Assembly: GCA_963575745.1 (NCBI GenBank)
Contig: CAUYUJ010018893.1
Span: forward strand, 544,194 to 608,193
Origin: Prorocentrum cordatum
Taxonomy: Eukaryota > Sar > Dinophyceae > Prorocentrales > Prorocentraceae
Length of the DNA stretch: 64,000 bases
Direction: 5' to 3'
A program made the position numbers and the translations under genes. The notes under the pieces were generated by a model. The model ran no database searches and was not told the origin of the DNA. It was given only the letters and a program-made list of their open reading frames with translations. Positions 43,045 through 51,599 of this stretch are shown in pieces (positions within the stretch are counted from its first letter, which is position 1; the number at the start of each line of letters is the position of its first letter).

Positions 43045-44030
43045 AAAAAATGACCCTCGACGACCCAAGAGGCTCCCCAGAGGGCCCGAATTCGACCTGC
43101 AGAGAGCATCAAGCAGCACAAAGATCTCCAAGACGGCCCAAGAGAGTCCTCAGGGGCCCCGAGAGGGCAACTGGAGGATCCTTGCATGGTCGGAGAGGTC
43201 CCCAAGAGCGCCCCAAGACGGGCTCAGCTCCCCATGACGGGCGAAGAGGGACCCAGGATGGCCGAAATAGGCCCCCAGACGGGCCAACAACGACCCAAAA
43301 GGCCGCGAAGAGGGCCCCAAGGGCCACAAGAACACAACTTCCTTTAGAGAAGCGCAGATTTCGGGAATACTCGTTTTTGGAGTCCTAACGGCGGCCACGT
43401 CGGCCCAACGGCTCCCCAAATCGGCCCCAAACAGCCCAAGAGGCCCCCAAGAGGGCCCCAAAGACGGCCTCAAGGGGGCTTCGAGAGGAACAAGAGAGCT
43501 CCCAAACGGCCCAAGCGAGTGCCCAGGGGGCCGGGGGGGGCCACCAGAGGATCCCTACATGGTTGGAGAGGGCCCCACGAGGGCCTTCAAGATAGGCTCA
43601 GCTCCCCATGACGTGCCAGGAGGGACCAGGGACGGCCGAAAGGGGCCCCCAGACGGGCAACAGAAAGGCCCACAAGGATTCCTTGAAGACGATCCAAGCT
43701 GCCGCCGATCCCAAAGGGCAGCAAGTACAATTTCCGATGGAAGAGCATGCATTTCGGGGATATTCGCTTTTCAATCCTATTAGCGGCCACGTCGGCCACA
43801 GAGGTTCCAAAATCAGCCCCCCGCCGCCCGAGAGGCCCCCAAGAGGGCCCCAAAATGGCCTCAAGACAGCTCAAGCAGCACAATAGAGTTCCAAGACGGC
43901 CCAAAAGAGTCCCCAGGGGGCCCCAGTTGGGCACCAGATAATAAACCCTACATGGTCGGAGGAGACCCCAAGAGGGCCCCAAGATGTGCTCAGCTCCCCA
44001 TGACGGGCCAAGAGGGACCCACGCAGTACA
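43045..44030. repeat. Tandem array of about 380-bp units, 3 copies
   Basis: CAGCTCCCCATGACG occurs at 43225, 43599 and 43991 (spacing 374 and 392). Each unit also has TGGTCGGAG, CCAAGACGGCCC units and, in the first two, a core TTTCGGGAATACTCGTTTTT / TTTCGGGGATATTCGCTTTT before GGCGGCCACGTCGGCC. The array is built from the CCAAGA repeat family plus unique cores. Confidence 0.88.
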
Positions 44031-44184
44031 CATTCGCAGCGAGAGATGGGTTCGCCCTTCATCCCGTTGCAAACTTCAACGATGACGATTTCCATGGGGG
44101 CCAGCCGTGTACAGTGTACAGGAATGATGGTTTGGTCTTCGCGCGTCCACCATGGACACCTGCTCACAGTTTATTCAAAGTTGC

Positions 44185-44275
44185 GCTGACGCGTCGGATT
44201 TCCTGACAATTCATTTTGGGATCGCGCACTCGCTGAGGAATTTCTTGCAATTTATTCACAGAACACCTTCACAAT
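44185..44275. repeat. About 41-bp minisatellite, isolated copies
   Basis: GGATTTCCTGACAATTCATT and GGGATCGCGCACTCGCTGAGGAATTTCTTGCAATTTATTCA match the units at 16671-17290. Confidence 0.65.
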
Positions 44276-44369
44276 GTTCTCAGGGTCCATGCTGTCGCCT
44301 GAATGTTCAAGGAGGAGGAGGAGAAGGAAGAGGAGGAGCAGGAGGAGGAGGAGGAAGATGGAGTCGGGA

Positions 44370-44540
44370 GGAGGGAGCTCCCGCGCCCCTGCGAGGTCGT
44401 GTGCCCCCTCGGTGACAGGGACATCATCGCCCGGGTGGCCCGCCGCGAGGACCTCTGGGCCCCACCCCGCTCGGCACCGCGGTGGGCCGCGGGCTGCGCG
44501 CGCGCGGCTTCCGCGCCGTCGGGGGGAATGGGGAGGGGGG
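44370..44540 (+). CDS. Possible exon
   Basis: The frame after a GGA run reads GRRELPRPCEVVCPLGDRDI, then IARVARREDLWAPPRSAPRW. This 40-residue stretch is protein-like; beyond it the frame becomes Gly-rich. No family recognised. Confidence 0.25.
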
Positions 44541-44682
44541 GGGGCTGGGGGCTGACGGGCTCGGCTTCAGGGCTGGACCCACACGCTGTTTTGCTGGTTT
44601 TCGGCTCTGTTTTGTTTTTCCGTCTTCGCAGGGAGGTACAGGAAAACAGGTAGAGCAAAACGAACAGCAAAACGAAACTAGC

Positions 44683-44802
44683 CTAGCGAAGGACCCAACC
44701 ATATGCAGTTGTGAGTATCGCAGTTGCGAATATCGTCTTCGGTGGCGCTCCCTACGGGGCCAGGAACCGCATGAGGGGCGCGCCGAAATGTGTGCCGGGG
44801 TA
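44683..44802 (+). repeat. Leader element L, copy 1, plus one 90-bp-type unit
   Basis: Leader: GCGAAGGACCCAACCATATG, CAGTTGTGAGTATCGCAGTT, GCGAATATCGTCTTCG. It runs directly into GCTCCCTACGGGGCC..GCATGAGGGGCGCGCCGAAATG, which matches a unit of the 89-90 bp family (GCTCCCTATGGGGCC..GTGTGAGGGGTGTGCC). Other leader copies: 48211-48258 (minus) and 49763-49830. Confidence 0.85.
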
Positions 44803-45424
44803 CACAACACGAACGAAGACGATGGGTCTGAGTACAAGAGACTGAGCGCGGCTGAGTCTGAGCGCGAGTGAGTCTGGTTGTAAATGAGTCTGCGTGCGAG
44901 TGAATCTAGTTGCATGAATGCGAGCATGGCTACACCTAGTGTAACTGTATATGAATGTGAACGGTTTGGGTATGCCTGGTATGAGTGCTCGTGGCACTGA
45001 GCGTGGCTGCCACCGGGAGCTCCCCCAGAAACCCCGATGACAGCGCCCGCGCGCCGCGACGCCCACGTCGAAACGTCGTCACGAGGATCGCGCCCGCTTC
45101 CTTCCCTGGTTTTTTCCCACATGTTTCGTGGGATTTTGGTTCTCTTCCCACCCGCGTCGCACCCGCGTCTCCTCCCACACACCTCCCTTTTACCCTCCTC
45201 CTCTTCCCCTCCTCTCCATCGCCTCGCCCCAGCGTAACGCATGCACGGCACGTGGGGTTCTGGCAACAAATGCACGGCACGTTTATGAGACACGCGTCTC
45301 GATACATCCGCGACCGCATCATACACATGACACATATTGGGTTCTCATATGAGACATGCGCCCAAATGCAGCTTCACACTCATCATACGCATGACGCGCA
45401 TACCACACAACGCATGCGCACAAG

Positions 45425-46115
45425 ATTTGCCATGCGTGGCACGCGTGGCACTTTCTCGACACCACACGGGGTGCGCAGGGGGTGATCCCTCACTGCGGTC
45501 TCTATCCGTCCCAGGGTCGCGTGGCGTGGCAGGCGCGGCATTTTCTCCACACCGCAAGGGGGGCGCAGGGGGTGGTCCCTCACCGCGGTCTCTATCCGTC
45601 CCAGGGTCGCGGGGCGTGGCACGCGTGGCACTCTCTCGGCACCAGAGGGGGTGCGCAGGGGGTGGTCCTTCACCGCGGTCTCTATCCGTCCCAGGGCCGC
45701 GGGGCGTGGCACGCGTGGCACTTTCTCGACACCAGAGGGTGCACATGCACAGGGGGTGGTCCCTCACCGCGGTCTCTATCCGTCCCAGGGTCGCGGGGCG
45801 TTGCAGGCGTGGCATTTTCTCGACACCAGATGGGGGTGCGCAGGGGGTGGTCCTTCACCGCGGTCTCTATCCGTCCCAGGGCCGCGGGGCGTGGCAGGCG
45901 TGGCACTTTCCCGACACCAAAGGGGGTGCGCAGGGGGTGGTCCGTCAGCGCGGTCTCTGTCCGTCCCAGGGCCGTGGGGCGTGGCAGGCGTGGCACTCTC
46001 TCGACCCCAGAAGCGGGGGCGCAGGGGGTGGTCCTTCACCGCGGTCTCTATCCGTTTCAGGGTCGCGGGGCGTGGCACGCGTGGCACTCTTTCGACGCCA
46101 GAAGGGGTGCACATG
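45425..46115. repeat. 90-bp minisatellite A, about 7 units
   Basis: GGTCTCTATCCGTCCCAGGG starts at 45497, 45587, 45677, 45771, 45862, 45952 and 46042 (spacing 90-94). A partial unit precedes. A 90-bp period is 30 codons, so + frames of 262 and 378 codons and several minus frames stay open throughout with 30-residue repeats. These are most likely not genes. Confidence 0.96.
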
Positions 46116-46184
46116 GGGGCAGGCTTCGCCGTTGCATTCCATCAGTTGCACGAGCAGGGGTTTGCGCAGCATCCAGATTGGTAA

Positions 46185-46199
46185 ACACTTTGGCTCAAG
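46185..46199 (+). other. Spliced-leader-like motif
   Basis: ACACTTTGGCTCAAG matches 13 of the last 15 bases of the dinoflagellate spliced leader as I know it (CCATTTTGGCTCAAG), with an exact 11-base 3' end TTTGGCTCAAG. Retroposed cDNAs in dinoflagellates keep such relics. No gene is recognised directly downstream. Confidence 0.3.
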
Positions 46200-46339
46200 C
46201 GGGCTCGGAGCGCCAGGGTACCCATTCGAAGGTAGTAGTTGTTTGTTGTTTGGTGCGCGCATACCATTGAATGTGTATGTTGGGTTCCTCGGTCGTGCAA
46301 TTCCCAACCGTCCTGTGGTGTTGGGTCCTCGTTTTGAAG

Positions 46340-46425
46340 AGACAGCGCCCCGCGTCTCCTCCTCCTCCTCCTCCTCCCTCCTCCTCCCCCTCCTCCCCCT
46401 CCTCCCTCCTCCCCCTCCTTGCCTA
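46340..46425. repeat. CTC tract
   Basis: About 75 bp of CTCCTCCCCCTCC between minisatellite A and the 89-90 bp array. Confidence 0.85.
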
Positions 46426-46439
46426 GGCTCTTTGCATGT

Positions 46440-48210
46440 TTCTGTTTCGGCACACCCCTCACATGTTTCGTGACCCCATGGGGAGCTCCTCTAATAGGTT
46501 CCCATTGGCGCAGCTCGGATGGCGCCGCCGCCCCATTTTTTGGCACATCCCACACACACGCTTCGTGGCCCCATAGGGACCTCTTCCGCACGCCCCAGTG
46601 GCGCAGCTCGCATGGCGCCGCCGCCCCATTTTGGCACACCCCTCACACGTTTCGTGGCCCTCTACGGAGCTCGAACTAAGGTCCCAGCGGCGCAACTCGC
46701 ATGCCCCATGCGGAACCCCTCCTAAGGTCCCAAAGGCGCAGCTCGCATGGCGCCGCCGCCTCATTTTTTGGCACCCCATAGGGAGCTCCACCGAACGCAC
46801 CAGTGGCGCAGCTCGCATGGCGGCGCTGTCCACTTTCGGCACACCCCTCACACGTTTCGAGAGTCCATGGGCAGCTCCTCCTAAGGTCCGAGCTGCGCAG
46901 CTCGCATGGCGCCGCCGCCCCATTTTGGCACACCCCACACACGCTTCGTGGCCCCATAGGGAGCTCCACTTAAGGTCCCAATGTCGCAGCTCGCATGGCG
47001 CCGCTGCCCCAATTTGGCACACCCCTCATACGTTTCGTGGCCCTATATGGAGCTCGAGCTAAGGTCCCAGTGGCGCAACTCGCACGGCCTTGCCGCCCCA
47101 TTTTGGCACACTCCCCACACGCTTCGTGGCCCCAGTGGGAGCTCCACCGAACGCCCCAGTGGCGCAGCTCGCATGGCGCCGCCGCCCCATTTTGGCACAC
47201 CCCTCACACGTTTCGTGACCCCCAAAGGAGCTCCTCCTACAGGTTCCCATTGGCGCAGCTCGCATGGCGGCGCCGCCCCATTTTTGGCACACCCCACACA
47301 CGCTTCGTGGCCCCATAAGAAGCTCCATCTAAGGCCCCAGTGGCGCAGTTCGCATGGCGGCGCCGCCCCATCTTGGACAACCCTCACACGTTCCGTGACC
47401 CCATAGGGAGCTCCCCGCAAGGTCCCAGTGGCGCAGCTCGCATGGCGGCGCCCATTTTGGCACACGTCTCGCACGTTTCGTGGCCACATAGGGATGTCCT
47501 CCCTATGTCCCAGCGGCGCAGCTCGCGTGTCGCCGCCGCCTCATCTTGGACAACCCTCAGACGTTTCGTTGGCCCCATAGGGAGCTCCACCTGAGGTCGC
47601 AGTGGCCACGCTTCACACGTTTCGTGGCACACCCCTCACACTTGTCGTGGCCACCCCTCACACGCTTCGCCGCAACATCTTGGCACACCATTCAGACATT
47701 TCGTGGCCACTTAGGGAGCTCCACCGATTGTTCCAATGCCAGGGTTCGCATGGCGGCGCCGCCCCATGATGGCACACCCCTCACACGTTTCGTGGCCCCA
47801 TAGGGAGCTCCACCTGATGCCGCATAGTTCGCGTGTGGGTGTCGCCCCCGTTTCGGCGCATGTCACACGTTTGATGGCACAATAGGGAACCTCACCTTAG
47901 GCCGCATTGGCACAGTTCGCATGTGGGCGTCGCCTCCGTTTCGGCACACCCCTCACACGTTTCGCTGCCGCCCAAATCGTGCAGTTCGCGTGTGTGTGCG
48001 TCGCCCCCGTTTCGGTAGACCCCTCGCACGTTTCGTGGCCCCACATGGAGCTCCACCACCGAAGGCACCAATGGCAGTGCTCAGACGTGGGCTGCACCAC
48101 CGTTTCGTCACACCCTTGACGTGTTTCGTGGCCCCATAGGGGGCTCCACCTAAGGCCCCAGTGGCAGCGCTCACATGTGGACGTCACCCTCGTTTTGTGG
48201 CCCCATGCGG
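46440..48210 (-). repeat. 89-90 bp minisatellite B, about 19 units, minus orientation
   Basis: GGCGCAGCTCGCATGGCG marks units at 46508, 46601, 46690, 46736, 46806, 46895, 46984, 47073, 47162, 47253, 47343, 47431 and 47516, mostly 85-93 bp apart; units get more diverged toward 48.2 kb. Other constant parts are CCCCATTTTGGCACACCCC and CACACGTTTCGTGGCCCC. Relative to the + oriented block at 48.95 kb it is inverted. Its right end is joined to leader L. Confidence 0.94.
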
Positions 48211-48258
48211 AGTTCAAACGATATTCAAAACTACATATGGTTGGGTCCTTCGCCCGGA
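48211..48258 (-). repeat. Leader element L, copy 2 (minus)
   Basis: On the minus strand it reads GGCGAAGGACCCAACCATAT, then GTAGTTTTGAATATCG and runs into the minisatellite B units, the same order as copies 1 and 3. It lacks one of the two GAGTATCG segments. Confidence 0.85.
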
Positions 48259-48597
48259 AATTTATTCCCATTTGCCCCTGCATTCCAAGATCCTGGAAGC
48301 GCAGCGCAGTGCGGAGTCCCCGCGACGCACGCCAGTCGCCTCGACTGGGTCCCAGCGACGCGCGCAGGTCGTCCGCAGCGTGGAGCAAAAAAAGCTAGCT
48401 AGCTGGCTGGCTGATGGCGGGCAAGGATCCGGCCGCTGGGCAGAGCGACGATGGGCGATCGAGGCGCTGGGCAGAGCGCCGCGCGGAATTCCCGCGACTC
48501 GCGCGGGTCCCAGCGACGCTCGCGGGTCGTCTGCGGCGCGGGGCCAAACAGCTGGGCAGTGGAGAGAAGGCGCGGCTCGGGCGGGCCGCTCCTCAGG

Positions 48598-48867
48598 TCA
48601 AGCCTCGCGGATAAACTCGGTGAAGCCCAGCTCCCTGGCGAGGGCTGTCGCCTCCCTCCTGCGCCGCTTCGAGCGCGCCGCAAAGTGCTTTAGCTGCTTC
48701 CGCAAACCCTCTGGCGGCCCTGCCAGGAAGAATTCGACGCGCGGCGCCCGCATGATCAGGAGGTCCTCGTGGTAGGTGGCGCGCGAGAGCAGCGCATGGA
48801 ACTCCAGCAACCAGTCGTCTTCCTTCCTGCCGTTCCCGACCTCGTGGCGGCCGCGTTCCAAGGTCAC
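48598..48867 (-). CDS. Exon-like island, probable C-terminal exon
   Basis: The minus frame reads GNGRKEDDWLLEFHALLSRA, then TYHEDLLIMRAPRVEFFLAG, then PPEGLRKQLKHFAARSKRRR and REATALARELGFTEFIREA before a TGA. It is balanced in composition, predicted helical and basic in the middle (RSKRRRRE), and lies in about 700 bp without repeats between two blocks of minisatellite B. The stop after FIREA fits a terminal exon; the upstream limit probably lies near 48840. No family recognised. Confidence 0.55.
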   Translation of the reverse strand: MTLERGRHEVGNGRKEDDWLLEFHALLSRATYHEDLLIMRAPRVEFFLAGPPEGLRKQLKHFAARSKRRRREATALARELGFTEFIREA

Positions 48868-48949
48868 GCCTGGGCGACGCCGACCGAGGGGGCAGCGCGC
48901 CGGACAGCCGACGGCCCAAAGCTAGTCCACAGGACCGAAACAAGGTCTG

Positions 48950-49720
48950 GAGCTTCCAATGGGGTCACGAGACGTGTGAGGGGCGCGCCAACATGGGGCG
49001 GCGCCGCCGCGCGAACTGCGCTTCGGGGACATTAGGTGGAGCTCGCTAAGGGGCGACGAAAACGTGCGCAGGGTGTGCCAAAATGGGGCAGCGCCACCAT
49101 GGGCAGTTCGCCACGGGGACCTTAGGTGGAGCTTCTTTTGGGGTCACGAAGCGTGGGAATGGTGTGCCAAACTGGGGCGGCGCCGCCATGCGGGTTGCGC
49201 CACTGGGACCTTGCGCGGAGCTCCTTATGGGGTCGCGGAACGTGTGAGGGTTGTCCAAAATGGGGCGGCGCCGCCATGCGAACTGCGCCACTGGGGCCTT
49301 AGATGGAGCTTCCTATGGGGCCACGAAGCGTGTGTGGGGTGTGCCAAAATGGGGCGGCGCCGCCATGCGAAGTGCACCGGTGAGACCTTAGGTGGAGCTC
49401 CCTATGGGGCTAAGAAGCGTGCGTGGGGGTGTGCCAGAATGGGGCGGCGGCGCCAAGCGAGTTGCGCCACCGGGACCTTAGATGGAGCTCCCCATGGGGC
49501 CACGAAGCGTGTGAGGGGTGTGCCAACCTGGGACGGCAACGCCATGTGAACTGCACCGTTGGGACCTTCTCTGGAACTCCCTATGGGACCACGAAGCGTG
49601 TGAGGGGCGTGCCAAAATGAGGCGGCGGCGCCATGCGAACTGCGCCACTGGGACGTTATATTGAGCTCCCTATGGGGCCACGAGACGTGTGAGGAGTGTG
49701 CCAGAATGAGATGGTGACGG
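48950..49720 (+). repeat. 89-90 bp minisatellite B, about 8 units, plus orientation
   Basis: Units of GTGTGAGGGGTGTGCCAAAATGGGGCGGCGCCGCCATGCG, GCGCCACTGGGACCTTAGGT and GGAGCTCCCTATGGGGCCACGAA type, every 90 bp or so. It is the inverse of the block at 46.4-48.2 kb. Each unit carries GTGTGAGG, a donor-like sequence. Confidence 0.93.
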
Positions 49721-49762
49721 GAGGAGAGACAGGAGGGAGGAGAGGAGGAGGAGGAGGAAATT

Positions 49763-49840
49763 AGTTTGGCGAAGGACCCAACCATATTCAGTTGTGAATA
49801 CCGCAATTGTGAGTATCATCTTCGCCCGCGCTCGCTATGT
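49763..49840 (+). repeat. Leader element L, copy 3
   Basis: TTTGGCGAAGGACCCAACCA, TATTCAGTTGTGAATACCGC, AATTGTGAGTATCATCTTCG, then GCTCGCTATGTGGCCACGG, the start of a minisatellite B unit. The unit then gives way to the EF-hand exon. Confidence 0.85.
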
Positions 49841-49849
49841 GGCCACGGC

Positions 49850-50045
49850 TTCCCGCCGGAGCCCGACATGCTCAGGAACACGTTCGTGGCCGTCTTCGCG
49901 GGCGTTGACGACGACAAGGACGGGGTCTTTCTGACCGAGGAGCAGAAACAGTCGAGGGCTTTGAGAGCCATGAGGGAGGAGGTGTCGGTACAGGTCGAGA
50001 TTGCGGAGTACGACGCCCAGGCGCGGTTGTCGAAGCAGCACAACG
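49850..50045 (+). CDS. Exon-like island with one canonical EF-hand
   Basis: The frame reads PEPDMLRNTFVAVFAGV, then the loop DDDKDGVFLTEE (codons 49907-49942) and QKQSRALRAMREEVSVQVE, then IAEYDAQARLSKQHND. The loop has Asp at 1, 3 and 5, Gly at 6, a hydrophobic residue at 8 and Glu at 12, as in a calcium-binding EF-hand, with helices on both sides. The exon lies between minisatellite B sequences: the frame runs into GATGGGGCCACGAAAAGTGTGAGG. AAAA|GTGTGAG is a good donor candidate; acceptor candidates are CGGAG|CC and CTCAG|GA. The rest of the gene is not found nearby, so it may be a fragment or part of a widely split gene. Confidence 0.6.
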
Positions 50046-50650
50046 ATGGGGCCACGAAAAGTGTGAGGGGTGTGCCAACATGGCCCGGGCCCGCCATGGG
50101 AACCCTGCCACTGGGGGCCTTCGGTGGAGCTCCCTATGGGACCGCGATCCTCGTGAGGGGTGTGCTGAAATGGCTCGAGGCCGCCGCGCGAACCCTGCCA
50201 CTGGGACTTTCGGTGGAGCTCCCTATATGGGGCCACGATCCCCGTGAGGGGTTTGCCGAAATGGCCCAAGGCCGCCATGGGAACCCTGCCGCTGGCGCTT
50301 TCGGCGAAGCTCCCCGCGTGGCCACGATCCTCGCGAGGGGTGTGCCGGAGTGGGCCGAGGCCGCCGTGCGAATCCTGCCGCTGGCGCCTTCGGCGGAGCT
50401 CCCTGTGGGGCCACGATCCTCGCGAGGGGTGTGCCGACATGGCCCGAAGCCGCCGTGGGAACCTTGCCAGTGGGACCTTCGGTGGAGCTCCCTATGGTGC
50501 CGCGATCCTCGTGAGGGGTGCGCAGAAATTGCCAGAGGCCGCCATGGGAACCTTGCCACTGGGACCTTCGGTGGAGCGCCCTGTGGGGCCGCGATCCTCG
50601 TGAGGGGTGCGCCGAAATGGCTTGAGGCCGCCATGCGCACGTTGCTACTG
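50046..50650 (+). repeat. 90-bp minisatellite C (related to B), 7 units
   Basis: GCCGCCATGGGAACCCTGCC marks units at about 50088, 50180, 50270, 50360, 50450, 50537 and 50626. Other parts (GGAGCTCCCTATGGGGCC, GTGAGGGGTGTGCC) are shared with B, but CACGATCCTC and ATGGCCCGAGGCC differ, so it is a subfamily. The period of 90 keeps a 30-residue repeat open in frame with the EF-hand exon. Confidence 0.93.
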
Positions 50651-50657
50651 GCGAGGA

Positions 50658-50800
50658 AAAAGGAGGAGGAGGAGGAGGAGGAGGAGGAGGAGGAGGAGGA
50701 GGAGGAGGAGGAGGAGGAGGAGGAGGAGGAGGAGGAGGAGGAGGATGAGGAGGAGGAGGAGGAGGAGGAGGAGGAGGAGGAGGAGGAGGAGAGGAAAAGA
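50658..50800. repeat. GGA microsatellite
   Basis: About 135 bp of GGA with only one GAT interruption; a glutamate or serine/proline run in translation. Confidence 0.95.
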
Positions 50801-51059
50801 GGAGAAGAGGGACGCGGGGGCCGTCTCTTCCAAACGACGACCCAACACCACAGGTTGGTTGGGAACACAACGAAACATTTCGTGTTCTCCAGCCCTGCTC
50901 GGCTCCCCATAGGTTCCTTCGCCCACCCCTCGTTCTCTGCTTCGGACACATCTGTTCACGGTGTACAGTCAACGAGCATAGTAAGGACAAACGATTTTTT
51001 TCCAAGGGTACCCTTGGGTCCTTGCCTGCCTCAGCCTCATGCGGCCCGTCCCTAGCAAC

Positions 51060-51560
51060 TTGCGCAGGCCACTTTCTCAGGGTACCCTTGGGGCGGGCGC
51101 TGTCCCTCGGCTGCGCGGCGGCGCGTTCCCTTGGGAATGCATTCTAAGGACGTGGGCTACCATGGTACCCTTGGCCGTCCTTCGGCGCGTCGCCTTCCTC
51201 CTCGCCCATGGTTCACTTTGTGCGCGGGCGTGGCCCTAAGGACGTCGGCCAAGCAGGGTTCCCTTGGCCGTCCTTGGGCGCGCCGCCGCTGCCCTCGGTC
51301 GTTTTCTTTTTCGCGGGCGGACGTTGCCTCAAGGACGCGGGCCAGGCAGGGTGCCCTTGGCCGTCCTTCGGCGCGTCGCCCTCCTCTTCGCCCGTGGTTC
51401 ACTTTGTGGGCGGACGTTGCCTCAAGGACGTCGGCCAAGCAGGGTTCCCTTGGCCGTCCTTGGGCGCGTCGCCCCCGCGCTCGAATGTCGTCTACTCCGC
51501 GGGCGGGCGTGGCCCTAAGGGCGTGGAGAAGGCAGGGGCCCCTCGCGCGTCCTCGCGTCC
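51060..51560. repeat. 93-bp minisatellite D, about 5 units
   Basis: TTGGCCGTCC starts at 51171, 51264, 51357 and 51450, exactly 93 bp apart, with diverged half-units before and after. Units hold GCGCGTCGCC, CGTGGTTCACTTTGT and AAGGACGTCGGCCAAGCAGG. A 93-bp period is 31 codons and keeps frames open on both strands. The sequence is unrelated to A, B and C. Confidence 0.94.
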
Positions 51561-51599
51561 GCAGCATGCGCGGCGTCGCCCAACCGAGCATGCGTGGCG

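Noticed and set aside
45337-46473. 378-codon + frame, and 262-codon companion frame, with 30-residue repeats
   Set aside because: Produced by the 90-bp minisatellite A; several frames on both strands are equally open and no non-repeat domain is present.
46440-48210. CCATTTTGGC in each minisatellite B unit as spliced-leader relics
   Set aside because: Only 9-10 bases match, and the bases on both sides disagree with the leader; likely chance kept by repeat amplification.
49766-51055. 429-codon + frame as one protein
   Set aside because: Only about 65 codons around the EF-hand are plausible; the rest is leader, 90-bp repeat and GGA run.
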